From CAWCDJ01 sp963794265 (GTDB lineage: Bacteria > Acidobacteriota > Terriglobia > Bryobacterales > Bryobacteraceae): a stretch of 64,000 bases of DNA. The stretch lies in contig CAWCDJ010000001.1 of NCBI GenBank assembly GCA_963794265.1, positions 1,178,001 to 1,242,000 on the forward strand, given 5' to 3'. The translations under genes were made by a program, and so were the position numbers. Positions 1-8,561 of the stretch are shown piece after piece (the first letter of the stretch is position 1; every line of letters starts with the position of its first letter). The notes under the pieces were generated by a model that saw only the letters and a program-made list of their open reading frames with translations, was not told the origin of the DNA and did not search any database.

Positions 1-1
1 G

Positions 2-721
2 CGCAGAAACGACCCCTGGCTGCTGGGCTATTTTCTGGGCAATGAGCCGCCCTGGCCGGGCCGCGAAGGTGTGGCGGCTGACGCCATCCTCAGCGGCCCG
101 GCCACCGCGCTGCAAAACGCCTTGAAGGCGTTCCTGTCGAAAGGAGATACGCTCGAACGCCGGCGCGAGTTCCTTTACCAGACCTACCACAAGCTGGTGG
201 AGACCGCCACCGCCGCCATCCGCAAGCACGACCCGAACCACCTGACGCTGGGGCTCCGCTTCGGCTCGACCGCGCCGCCCGAAATCGTCAAGCTCTCGCG
301 CGTGTTCGACGTCTACAGCCTGAACAATTACGCCTACTCGGTGAACCCGCTCGAGATCGAAAAAGTGCGCACCCTGATCGACAAGCCGATCCTCATCGGC
401 GAGTTTCATTTCGGCACGCCGGGCCGCGGCATGACGCCGGGCCTGAAGCAGACGGCGAACCAGGAAGAGCGCGGCGCGGCGTATCGTTATTACGTGGAAA
501 ACGCGGCGGCCGACCCTTCGATCGTGGGAGCGCACTGGTTCGAGTGGGTGGACGAACCCTCCACCGGACGGTTCGACGGCGAGAACTACAACATCGGCAT
601 GGTCGACGTGACGGACCGGCCGTACCGCGAACTGGTGGATGCGGCACGGAACAATCTGAGGCTGTTGAGCGTACATTCGGGCAAGGACGCACCGGTGACC
701 AGGCAGGCGAGAATTCAGTAA
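2..721 (+). CDS. Glycoside hydrolase, clan GH-A TIM barrel (3' part only)
   Basis: The gene runs in from the left edge, so only the last 239 residues are visible. The first visible residues carry GYFLGNEPPWPGR, which fits the strand-4 Asn-Glu pair holding the acid/base of clan GH-A glycosidases. Further on, PILIGEFHFG places a second Glu at a strand end as the likely nucleophile, and HWFEWVDEPSTGR looks like the strand-8 region. The exact family (GH5, GH42, GH50 or another) cannot be settled from this fragment. The spacing of the two Glu residues and the Trp-rich end are what is directly seen; polysaccharide hydrolysis is inferred. It lies about 50 bp upstream of an ADOP permease on the same strand. 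Confidence 0.7.
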   Translation, partial: RRNDPWLLGYFLGNEPPWPGREGVAADAILSGPATALQNALKAFLSKGDTLERRREFLYQTYHKLVETATAAIRKHDPNHLTLGLRFGSTAPPEIVKLSRVFDVYSLNNYAYSVNPLEIEKVRTLIDKPILIGEFHFGTPGRGMTPGLKQTANQEERGAAYRYYVENAAADPSIVGAHWFEWVDEPSTGRFDGENYNIGMVDVTDRPYRELVDAARNNLRLLSVHSGKDAPVTRQARIQ

Positions 722-771
722 TTCCGGCTCGGGCCTAACCGTACCGCGGATCACGCGTCGAGGGAGTATCC

Positions 772-3192
772 ATGACATCGCTAGACAGCTTCAGGCAGGA
801 CCTGCGCTATACATTTCGCACCCTCCGCTCCGACGCCGGGTTTACGGCATTCGCGATTCTGATCGTCGGGCTTGGGATCGCGGCCAGCGCCACCGTCTTT
901 AGCGTGGCGAACGCGCTGCTGCTGCGCCCGCTGCCGTTTCGGGATCCAGGCCGGCTGGTGTGGATCGCCAATTCCGACGAGCCGGGGCTTTCGGGCCAGA
1001 CAACCCAGGTGGGGCACCTTCTCGACCTGCGCGAACGGAACCGGTCTTTTGAAGACCTGGGCGCGTACTTCGCGTTCTACGGCGTGGGCGACATTACCCT
1101 CACGGGCCAAGGCGAGCCGGAGCGGCTGAGCGGCGTGCCGGTTTCCGGGAACTTCTTCCCGGTGCTTGGAGTGCAGCCGCAGATCGGCCGGCAATTCAAC
1201 GCCGAGGAGTGTAAATGGCACGGTCCCAAAGCAGTGATGCTGAGCCATGGGCTGTGGGAGAGGCGCTTTGCGGCCGATCCGGGCATCGTGGGCCGGCACC
1301 TGACCCTGGACAATGAGCCCTATACCGTGGTTGGCGTGATGCCAGCTTCTTTCGATTTCTCGTCGGTCTTCGCGCCTGCCAGCCACATCGATTTGTTTTA
1401 TCCGTTCCCGCTCACTGCCGAGACGAACCGCTGGGGCAACACCATGGCAATCGTCGGACGGCTCAAACCGGGGGTGACACCGGCGAGCGCACAGGCGGAG
1501 CTGACCGTCCTGGCGCGCCAGATCACCAAGGCGCATCCGGAACGGAACGATTTCGGGGGTCGGCTCACGACGCTCGAGGAGCACGTCAGTGGGCGGATCC
1601 GGCCGGCGCTGATCGTGCTGGGGTGCGCCGTCCTGGTCGTGATGCTGATCGTCTGCGCCAACCTGTCGAATCTCCTGCTGGCGCGCACAGCGGCCCGCCA
1701 CAAAGAAATTGCCATTCGCACCGCGCTGGGAGCGGGGCAGACGCGACTGATCCGCCAGATGATCACCGAAGGTTTGACGCTTTCCTGCGCTGGAGCGGTG
1801 CTGGGCGTGCTGCTGACGGTGGCGGGAACCCGCGCCGTGGCGCACCTGGACGCCTTCAGCATCCCGCTGCTTTCGAGCGTCCGCACGGATACCACGGCCC
1901 TCGCCTTCACCCTGGGGATGGCGCTGTTGACGGGGCTCCTCTTCGGCCTTGCGCCCGCGGTGCAAATCCCGATGGCCGGGTTGCACGACGCTCTAAAAGA
2001 TACGAGCCGCGGTTCCACGGCCGGCAAGAAGCGGAGTTGGATACGCGGCGCGCTGGTGGTCTCGGAGATCGCGTTTGCGTGCGTGCTGCTGGTGGGCGCG
2101 GGGCTGCTGATCCGCAGCTTCCTCAGGGTGCTCGACGTGAACCTGGGCTTCCACCCCGAAATGGCAGCCGCCTTGCGCGTGGATCCGGACCGGGGATACG
2201 ACACGCAGGCCAAGCAGAATGCCTATTTCGACGAAGTGCTGCGGCGGGTGAAGGCGGTGCCCGGCGTGGAATCGGCCGGATTGACGGACGCGCTGCCGCT
2301 GGGCCGCAACCGGACATGGGGAGCGGGCGCCAAGGGGCAGGTGTATCCGAAAGGGCAATATCCCACCGCGTTTGTACGGATCGCGAGCGATGGCTATATC
2401 GGGACCATGGGGATTCCGCTGCGCGCGGGCCGCGACATCTCACAGCGAGATACGCCGGAAACGGACCAGGTGATCATGATCAACGAGACCATGGCGCGCA
2501 CGCTGTGGCCGGGCCAGGACCCGATCGGCAAAATCGTAGATATCGACAAAGGCCGGCGCGTGATCGGCGTGGTGGGCGATGTGCGGCACCTGTCGCCCGA
2601 GCAGGGATCCGGACTGGAGATGTACATTCCGATGCGCCAGAGCCAGGACCACATGGCTGCGGAGCTGGTGATCCGCACCACCCGGCCGCCGGCGGAACTC
2701 GCCCCGGCGGTGCGGGCGGCGCTCAAGCCGATCGCGCCCGACCTGGCAGGCAACGATTTTCGTCTGCTCGAGACCCTGGTGGATAAGTCGGTTTCCCCAC
2801 GGCGCTTTGTGGTGCTGATGCTGGGCGGATTCGCTTTGTTCGCGCTGGTGCTCGCGTCGCTGGGCATCTACGCGGTGATTTCGTATTCGGTGAATCAGCG
2901 CACCCAGGAAGTGGGGATCCGGATGGCGCTGGGCGCCTCCGCGGGCCGACTGCAGGGGCAGATCCTGCTCGAGACGCTCGGGCTCGCGGGAATGGGCATG
3001 CTGCTGGGCGCAAGCGCATCGTGGGTGCTGGCGCGATCGCTGCACGGATTTCTTTTCGGGGTCACGTCCTCCGACCCGGCGACCTTTCTCGGCGTGCTCC
3101 TCGTGCTTACCACGGTGGCTGCGATCGCAGGCTACCTCCCCGCGCGGCGCGCATCGCGGATCGACCCGATGCTGGCGCTGCGGGCGGACTGA
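772..3192 (+). CDS. ADOP-family duplicated permease (MacB/FtsX-like)
   Basis: 806 residues. A short N-terminal segment (LRYTFRTLRSDAGFTAFA) leads into a first membrane helix at about 20-45. A MacB-type periplasmic core follows, then three helices around 280-430. The whole arrangement is then repeated, with a second helix near 425-450, a second periplasmic core and three C-terminal helices at about 680-800. The sequence EIAIRTALGAG (first half) and EVGIRMALGAS (second half) are the paired FtsX-type signatures, which shows the internal duplication. This is the acidobacterial ADOP architecture. Such permeases usually occur without a dedicated ATPase gene, and none is adjacent here. The ATG is preceded by GAGGGAG. 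The 3' end overlaps the opposing sialidase gene by 61 bp. The substrate is unknown. Confidence 0.93.
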   Translation: MTSLDSFRQDLRYTFRTLRSDAGFTAFAILIVGLGIAASATVFSVANALLLRPLPFRDPGRLVWIANSDEPGLSGQTTQVGHLLDLRERNRSFEDLGAYFAFYGVGDITLTGQGEPERLSGVPVSGNFFPVLGVQPQIGRQFNAEECKWHGPKAVMLSHGLWERRFAADPGIVGRHLTLDNEPYTVVGVMPASFDFSSVFAPASHIDLFYPFPLTAETNRWGNTMAIVGRLKPGVTPASAQAELTVLARQITKAHPERNDFGGRLTTLEEHVSGRIRPALIVLGCAVLVVMLIVCANLSNLLLARTAARHKEIAIRTALGAGQTRLIRQMITEGLTLSCAGAVLGVLLTVAGTRAVAHLDAFSIPLLSSVRTDTTALAFTLGMALLTGLLFGLAPAVQIPMAGLHDALKDTSRGSTAGKKRSWIRGALVVSEIAFACVLLVGAGLLIRSFLRVLDVNLGFHPEMAAALRVDPDRGYDTQAKQNAYFDEVLRRVKAVPGVESAGLTDALPLGRNRTWGAGAKGQVYPKGQYPTAFVRIASDGYIGTMGIPLRAGRDISQRDTPETDQVIMINETMARTLWPGQDPIGKIVDIDKGRRVIGVVGDVRHLSPEQGSGLEMYIPMRQSQDHMAAELVIRTTRPPAELAPAVRAALKPIAPDLAGNDFRLLETLVDKSVSPRRFVVLMLGGFALFALVLASLGIYAVISYSVNQRTQEVGIRMALGASAGRLQGQILLETLGLAGMGMLLGASASWVLARSLHGFLFGVTSSDPATFLGVLLVLTTVAAIAGYLPARRASRIDPMLALRAD

Positions 3193-4280
3193 GCCGCGAT
3201 CCACGAAAGCGGAAAGTGCGCGAACGTGATGCGCTCGTACGGATTGCTGCTTCCGTTCTCATACAGCAGGCCTACCGTGCCGTCGCGCAACACGGCCAGC
3301 GATGAGTAGGCGGAGGGTCCCGCATCCATCAGCCGGGCGGCGGACCAGGTGCGGCCATCGTCGCGGCTCAAACGGACGGTCATCCGGGTGCGGCTGATGG
3401 CGGCGGGATTCGAAAACAGCAGCCGGCCGTCGCTCTTCCTGCCCGCCGGCACGGCGGAAACGAGGCTCGCTTCGCACACCGGCTCGATCAGCGCGTCGTC
3501 CAGTTGCAGCGGCGACCAGGTGAGGCCGCCGTCGCTGCTGCGCTCGACGGCGCGGCGGTTCCTGCCGTGGTAGCTGCGCATGTTCAGCAGCAGGTCGCCG
3601 TTTTTCAGCTCGGCCACCGCCGATTCGTTGGTCTTATCGGCGGCCACACCGCCAATGTGCCAGGTCGCGCCGCGATCGTCGCTATAGATCACGTGGGAGT
3701 AGCGGCCGCCCTCGCGCGTGTTGTGATCGCATGGCACCACGAGCCGCCCGCCGCGCAGTTGGATGCCGTTGCCCGGACCGGTGGCGTACCAGGTCCAGCC
3801 CGCGCGGCTCACCTGCGGCGTGATGTCGGTGGGGGCGGTCCAGGTGGCGCCGTCGTCGGTGCTGTGGGTGACCCAGACGCTGCGGGGCGGAGCTTCCCCC
3901 TGAATGATCCGGGCCTCGGTGGCGGTACCGGGGTTGCGGGTCAGGAGCAGGAAAATGGTGCCGGTCTTGCGCTCCACAACGGGGGTCGGATTGCCGATGG
4001 TGTCGCCGCCTTCGTCGGCCACGGTCTGCAACGGCAACCACGTTCTGCCGCGGTCGAAGCTGCGCCGCAGGACTACGTCGATATCGCCGGCATCCCCGCT
4101 CCCCGTGCGGCGTCCCTCGCAGAAAGCCAGCAAAGTGCCCCTGACGCTGACGATCAGCGCCGGAATCCGGTAGGTGTGATAGCCGCCCTCGCCCCCGACG
4201 AAGACGTCGGTCCGGGTGAGAGACGCCGCCGGCAGCATGCCCGCGACTAACAGGGCTGTCAGGAACGGCCTATAAACCAT
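3132..4280 (-). CDS. Exported sialidase (exo-alpha-sialidase-like, GH33 type)
   Basis: 382 residues from the chosen ATG, which gives a clean signal peptide (MVYRPFLTALLVAGMLPAAS). The mature part starts with a YRIP motif (YHTYRIPAL), the Arg of which binds the sialic acid carboxylate. It carries five Asp-box repeats: SFDRGRTW, STDDGATW, SDDRGATW, SSDGGLTW and SRDDGRTW. This is a six-bladed propeller sialidase fold. A longer reading frame continues upstream but lies inside the GH130 gene and is Arg/Ser/Pro-rich, so it was not used. The start overlaps the end of the upstream GH130 gene by 11 bp, indicating co-transcription. The last 20 or so residues run past the domain and are antisense to the ADOP permease. 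Natural substrate is not proven; non-sialidase relatives exist. Confidence 0.88.
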   Translation of the reverse strand: MVYRPFLTALLVAGMLPAASLTRTDVFVGGEGGYHTYRIPALIVSVRGTLLAFCEGRRTGSGDAGDIDVVLRRSFDRGRTWLPLQTVADEGGDTIGNPTPVVERKTGTIFLLLTRNPGTATEARIIQGEAPPRSVWVTHSTDDGATWTAPTDITPQVSRAGWTWYATGPGNGIQLRGGRLVVPCDHNTREGGRYSHVIYSDDRGATWHIGGVAADKTNESAVAELKNGDLLLNMRSYHGRNRRAVERSSDGGLTWSPLQLDDALIEPVCEASLVSAVPAGRKSDGRLLFSNPAAISRTRMTVRLSRDDGRTWSAARLMDAGPSAYSSLAVLRDGTVGLLYENGSSNPYERITFAHFPLSWIAAQSARSASIGSIRDARRAGR

Positions 4281-5358
4281 GCGCAGGCCCGGAGACCGCG
4301 ACTCCGACCAGCGAATCGGCGCAGCCGTAATAAAGGAGCCAGCGGCCCTTGAAATAGACGAGGCCCTCGGCGAAGGTGGTCCCGGCGGCATACTGGCCGG
4401 TCTTTTCAAAAGGCATTTCCGGCTTGAAGACCGGGGCATCGGTGCGCGCAATCAGCCTGGCCGGGTCATCCGCGGCGAACAGCGCCTCACCGGCGGCGTA
4501 GGCGTTGTCGCCCAGTTGCGGGTCGCCGCCCTCCGGCGCGTTCTTGCCGTTATAGAGAACCACGATTCCCCGGCTGGTGAGGACCGGCGGCGGGCCCGTT
4601 TCGGGGAACGAACTGTCGAAGCGGCCGGCGCGCTTGGCCAGCACGATGACCCGGTTGCCCTCGGCGTCTTCGACCGGCGTCCAGTGGATGAGGTCGCTCG
4701 AGGTGGCCAGGCTGATGGCGCCTTCACCCCAGTACATCCAGTATTTGCCGTGGATCTTCACGGCTTTCAGGCGGCCTTTCCGGAGCGCGCAGACGATCCC
4801 GGCCGATTTATAAGAGAGAGCGCCGTACTTGCCTTCGGTCCCCAGCGCGGGGCCGTACTTGGTCCACTTCAGCAGGTCTTTGGAAGTGGCGATGCCTGCA
4901 TCAGTCTTCCTGCGGTTCCACTGAGTGTAAGTCAGGACGTAAGTGCCGCCTTCGCTCTCGACGATGCGCGGGTCCTCGCAGCCGCCCTCCCATTCGCGCT
5001 CGCGCTGGCTGTCTTTGTCGGGATAGAGGACCGGGGTGGCGCGGCGGGTGAAGTGGACGCCGTCGCGGCTTTCGGCTAGGCCCAGCCGCGACGTATGCAG
5101 GCCGATGCCCATCTCACCGGTATCGTCCTCGGCGCGATAAATGACATAGATTTTGCCATTGCGGACGACGGCTGCCGGATTGAACGTGTGCAGCGCCTCC
5201 CAGTGCACGGGGCCCCCGCGCATGGGGCAGTCGAACAGGGCCTGCTTCAAGGGAGCGATGACCGGGTTGCCCTCCGCGGGGCGCTCGAAGGGTCCGATCT
5301 GCCAATCCGCGGCCACCAGGCTCGCGCTGAGAATAATACCCGCCAGTACGATTCGCAT
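4270..5358 (-). CDS. GH130-like beta-mannoside phosphorylase/hydrolase, exported
   Basis: 362 residues with a signal peptide (MRIVLAGIILSASLVAADW). The five-bladed propeller signatures of GH130 are visible: NPVIAP near 32, TFNPAAV near 64, VIYRAEDD near 76, and the catalytic-Asp region GGCEDPRIV near 125, followed by YVLTYTQWN. GH130 enzymes cleave or phosphorolyse beta-mannosides, including mannose-GlcNAc linkages of N-glycans. An exported protein has no access to a phosphate pool regulated by the cell, so hydrolysis is plausible. The pairing with a sialidase suggests action on host-type or microbial glycoconjugates, which is inference. It is the first gene of a two-gene operon and is divergent from the CocE-type hydrolase. 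Confidence 0.82.
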   Translation of the reverse strand: MRIVLAGIILSASLVAADWQIGPFERPAEGNPVIAPLKQALFDCPMRGGPVHWEALHTFNPAAVVRNGKIYVIYRAEDDTGEMGIGLHTSRLGLAESRDGVHFTRRATPVLYPDKDSQREREWEGGCEDPRIVESEGGTYVLTYTQWNRRKTDAGIATSKDLLKWTKYGPALGTEGKYGALSYKSAGIVCALRKGRLKAVKIHGKYWMYWGEGAISLATSSDLIHWTPVEDAEGNRVIVLAKRAGRFDSSFPETGPPPVLTSRGIVVLYNGKNAPEGGDPQLGDNAYAAGEALFAADDPARLIARTDAPVFKPEMPFEKTGQYAAGTTFAEGLVYFKGRWLLYYGCADSLVGVAVSGPAHGL

Positions 5359-5450
5359 CTTCAGATACGACGATATCAGAAGCGGAGCGGCGGCGCGCCC
5401 GCCCGGCCCCGTTCATCTCGAACCCGAAGCGGTGTACCCTGGATGATTCT

Positions 5451-7313
5451 ATGAAACGCCTGCTCCTTGTTCCGCTGCTCGCTTGCGCTTGCTTTGCGCA
5501 AGGCGTCGAGTACATCAAGGCCCACTACACGAAGTACGAATACCGGATTCCGATGCGAGACGGAAAGCGGTTGTTCACGGCTGTCTACGTCCCCAAGGAT
5601 CTCACGCAGAAGTTTCCGATCATGCTCGACCGCACGCCCTACAATGTGGGGCCGTACGGAGTGGATAACTATAAGCCGAGCCTGGGGCCGTCGGAGAAGT
5701 TCGCGCGGGAAGGCTTCGTGTTCGCCTACCAGGACGTTCGAGGCCGCTACATGTCGGAAGGCGACTTCGTCGATATGCGGCCGCAGATCGACCACAAGCG
5801 CGGCCCGCAGGACGTGGACGAAAGCTCCGACACGTACGACACCATCGAGTGGCTCATTCACCACGTGCCGAATAACGGCAACGTGGGGATGTGGGGGATC
5901 TCCTACCCCGGGTTCTACACGGCGGCGGGGGTGATCGACGCGCATCCGGCGTTGAAAGCGGCTTCGCCGCAGGCGCCCATCGAGGACTGGTTCGTGGGTG
6001 ACGATTTCCATCACAACGGCGTGCTCTACCTGCCGCATGCCTACCGTTTCTTCAGCGGCTTCGGTCACCCGCGGCCCGAGCCGGTGCTGCCCTCCGCCGC
6101 CGCGCCGGCGCAGCCCAACGCCGCGGACGGTCAGGACGCCTACAGCTTCTTCCTTTCCCTGGGGCCGCTCTCGAACGTAGACGAGAAGTATTACAAGAAC
6201 GATGTGCCGTTCTGGACCCAGATGATGCACCACGGCACCTACGATGACTTCTGGCAGGCCCGCGACCTGCGCCGCCACCTGAAAAACATCAAGCCGGCGG
6301 TGATGACCGTGGGCGGATGGTTCGACGCCGAAGATCTCTTCGGCGCGCTGAATACCTATAAGGAGATCGAGAAGAACAGCCCGGGCGCGAACAACACCCT
6401 GGTGATGGGGCCGTGGTACCACGGGGGCTGGGCGCGCAGCGACGGCGAATCCCTGGGCAACGTCAGGTTCGGATCCAAGACGGCCGAGTTCTATCGCAAT
6501 GAAATCGAGTTCCCGTTTTTCAACTACTGGTTGAAGGGGCGGGGAGATCCGAAATTGCCTGAGGCATTCGTGTTCGAAACAGGCACGAACCAGTGGCGCC
6601 GCGAGGACGCCTGGCCGCCCAGGGACGCACAGCCGAAGACCATTTACCTGCGCGCGGATGGCAAGCTGAGCTTCGATCCGCCCAAGGAAACCGGCGCGGC
6701 TTGCGACGAATATGTGAGCGACCCGGCTAAGCCCGTGCCGTATATCAGCGAACAGGCGCCCGGCATGACCCGCGAGCACATGGTGGAAGACCAGCGCTTC
6801 GCTTCCACCCGGACCGACGTGCTCACCTACGAGACCGATGAGTTGACCGGGGATGTGACGCTGGCCGGACCTCTCACGCCATCTCTGTTCGTATCGACGT
6901 CCGGGACGGATTCCGATTGGGTGGTGAAGCTGATCGACGTCTACCCGGAAGACTACCCCGACCCGGTGCCGAACCCCGCCGGAGTCCACATGGGCGGCTA
7001 TCAGCAGTTGATCCGCGGCGAGATCTTTCGCGGCAAGTTCCGCCACAGCTACTCGAAGCCGGAACCCTTCACGCCCGGCAAGGTGGAGAAGGTGGAGTAC
7101 ACGATGCCCGACATCAATCATGCATTCCGCAAGGGACATCGCATCATGATCCAGATTCAGAGCTCGTGGTTCCCCCTGGCGGACCGGAATCCGCAGAAAT
7201 TCGAGGATATTTATAACGCGAAGGCAGCCGATTTCGTGAAGGCCACGGAACGGGTGTATCGCTCGGAAAGTGCGGCCTCGTGTTTGAAAGTGAGCGTACG
7301 GACGGCCCGGTAG
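5451..7313 (+). CDS. CocE/NonD-family (peptidase S15-like) secreted hydrolase
   Basis: 620 residues with a short signal peptide (MKRLLLVPLLACACFAQG). The alpha/beta-hydrolase core holds the nucleophile elbow GISYPGF at about residue 148 (Ser). The early motif IPMRDGKRLFTAVYVPKD and DRTPYN are typical of the CocE/X-Pro dipeptidyl peptidase superfamily. The second half is the jelly-roll domain (for example GPLTPSLFVSTSGTDSDWVVKL), ending in FRKGHRIMIQIQSSWFP. Size and domain order match alpha-amino-acid ester hydrolases and glutaryl-acylase relatives of about 620-650 residues. It acts outside the cytoplasm on acyl or amino-acyl ester/amide substrates; the true substrate cannot be read from sequence. 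It stands alone between divergent GH130 and downstream asnA. Confidence 0.9.
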   Translation: MKRLLLVPLLACACFAQGVEYIKAHYTKYEYRIPMRDGKRLFTAVYVPKDLTQKFPIMLDRTPYNVGPYGVDNYKPSLGPSEKFAREGFVFAYQDVRGRYMSEGDFVDMRPQIDHKRGPQDVDESSDTYDTIEWLIHHVPNNGNVGMWGISYPGFYTAAGVIDAHPALKAASPQAPIEDWFVGDDFHHNGVLYLPHAYRFFSGFGHPRPEPVLPSAAAPAQPNAADGQDAYSFFLSLGPLSNVDEKYYKNDVPFWTQMMHHGTYDDFWQARDLRRHLKNIKPAVMTVGGWFDAEDLFGALNTYKEIEKNSPGANNTLVMGPWYHGGWARSDGESLGNVRFGSKTAEFYRNEIEFPFFNYWLKGRGDPKLPEAFVFETGTNQWRREDAWPPRDAQPKTIYLRADGKLSFDPPKETGAACDEYVSDPAKPVPYISEQAPGMTREHMVEDQRFASTRTDVLTYETDELTGDVTLAGPLTPSLFVSTSGTDSDWVVKLIDVYPEDYPDPVPNPAGVHMGGYQQLIRGEIFRGKFRHSYSKPEPFTPGKVEKVEYTMPDINHAFRKGHRIMIQIQSSWFPLADRNPQKFEDIYNAKAADFVKATERVYRSESAASCLKVSVRTAR

Positions 7314-7367
7314 ACACCGGTTGCACCACTCGGCGGTGGGCGTATAGTAAAGCCAGAGGTAAAACTC

Positions 7368-8498
7368 ATGGCTGACAAACGGGCAGACCTCGCGGGTCCC
7401 GGCATCGGCGACTACCGAGAACTGGAGAAGATCCTGCCACAGGATTACCACTCCCTGCTGAACCTCAAGGATACGCAGCGCGCCATTTTCGCGGCGAAGA
7501 ACCACATCGAGCAGGGGCTTTGCGAGGCGCTCAACCTCATGATGGTGACGGTGCCGCTGGTGGTGGACGTGGAAAGCGGCGTGAACGACTACCTGGATCG
7601 CGACGGCTCGCGCACGCCGATCCAGTTCCATATTTCCAACGATCGCGACCTGCATCCGGTCGACGCGCAGATCGTGCAGGCGGCCACCAAGTGGAAGCGC
7701 GTTGCCTTGAAGCGTTTCGGCATGGAGCCCGGCGAGGGGCTCTGCACCGACATGCGGGCGGTGCGCAAGGACTACTTCCTGGACCACGACCACAGCGTCT
7801 ACGTGGACCAGTGGGATTGGGAAAAGGCCGTCACGGCGGAGCAGCGAAATCTCGAATTCCTCAAACAAACGGTGAATGCAATATGGAAAGTCCTGGTGGA
7901 TACTGAGGAGTACCTGGGGGACCTCTTTCCGCAGCTCAAAGACCCGCGATATCCGAACCTGCCCAAGCGGCTGCAGTTTCTCCACGCCGAAGACATTCTG
8001 GACATGTACCCGGACCTGCCGCGGAAGCAGCGCGAAACGGCCATCCTGCAGGAGGCGCCCGCGATCTTCATCATCGGGATCGGGTGGACCTTGAGGGACG
8101 GCTATCCGCATGAAATGCGCGCGGCGGATTATGACGACTGGGTGACGGAGACAACCTCGATCGACGGCCGGCCGGTCCATGGGCTGAACGGCGACATCCT
8201 GGTGTGGAACCACGTGACGAAGCGCCGGCACGAATTGTCGTCGATGGGGATCCGGGTGAACGCGGAGACGCTGAAACAGCAACTCGAATTGACCGGGCAG
8301 ACGGATTTTCTCAAGTATCCCTATCACCAGGCGATTGTGAATGGCGCAATTCCGCTCTCGATCGGCGGGGGAATCGGGCAGTCACGGACGATGATGCTGC
8401 TGCTGCGCAAGGCCCATCTGGGCGAAGTGACCGTGAGCGTCTGGCCGAAGATCCTGAAAGAGATCTGCGCGAAACGGAATATTCACGTATTGGAGTAG
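7368..8498 (+). CDS. asnA: Aspartate-ammonia ligase (asparagine synthetase A)
   Basis: 376 residues, a little longer than the 330 of the E. coli enzyme. It resembles class II aminoacyl-tRNA synthetase catalytic cores. Visible family motifs are FAAKNHIEQGL, LMMVTVPLVVDVESGVND, the aspartate/ATP-binding stretch FHISNDRDLHPVDAQIVQAATKWKR (two blocks), and GLCTDMRAVRKD. Near the end, PLSIGGGIGQSRTMMLLL is motif 3. It makes asparagine from aspartate and ammonia with ATP. The ATG has a good Shine-Dalgarno (AGAGGT, 7 bp spacing). The gene is single and ends two bases before a palindromic repeat shared with the opposing VWFA gene. Confidence 0.96.
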   Translation: MADKRADLAGPGIGDYRELEKILPQDYHSLLNLKDTQRAIFAAKNHIEQGLCEALNLMMVTVPLVVDVESGVNDYLDRDGSRTPIQFHISNDRDLHPVDAQIVQAATKWKRVALKRFGMEPGEGLCTDMRAVRKDYFLDHDHSVYVDQWDWEKAVTAEQRNLEFLKQTVNAIWKVLVDTEEYLGDLFPQLKDPRYPNLPKRLQFLHAEDILDMYPDLPRKQRETAILQEAPAIFIIGIGWTLRDGYPHEMRAADYDDWVTETTSIDGRPVHGLNGDILVWNHVTKRRHELSSMGIRVNAETLKQQLELTGQTDFLKYPYHQAIVNGAIPLSIGGGIGQSRTMMLLLRKAHLGEVTVSVWPKILKEICAKRNIHVLE

Positions 8499-8561
8499 GA
8501 TAGGCCTCCGGCCTGTCCAGGCGAGCAGCGCTCGCCTTAGGGGGCAGGCCGGAGGCCTACC
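8499..8561. repeat. Palindromic intergenic repeat, family 1 (full copy)
   Basis: The entire space between two convergent genes is one folded element. Outer arms at 8501-8515 and 8545-8559 are perfectly complementary over 15 bp (TAGGCCTCCGGCCTG and its complement). Inside, AGGCGAGC at 8519-8526 pairs with GCTCGCCT at 8530-8537. Related copies are seen at 20375-20431, 23308-23334 and 15634-15657. No transposase or T-tract is present. It may act as a bidirectional terminator for asnA and the VWFA gene, but this is inference. Confidence 0.8.

Noticed and set aside
5376..8327. A 983-residue minus-strand open frame
   Set aside because: It is antisense to the CocE-type and asnA genes, both of which have clear motifs. 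The product is Arg/His/Val-rich with no domain and is a GC-rich shadow.
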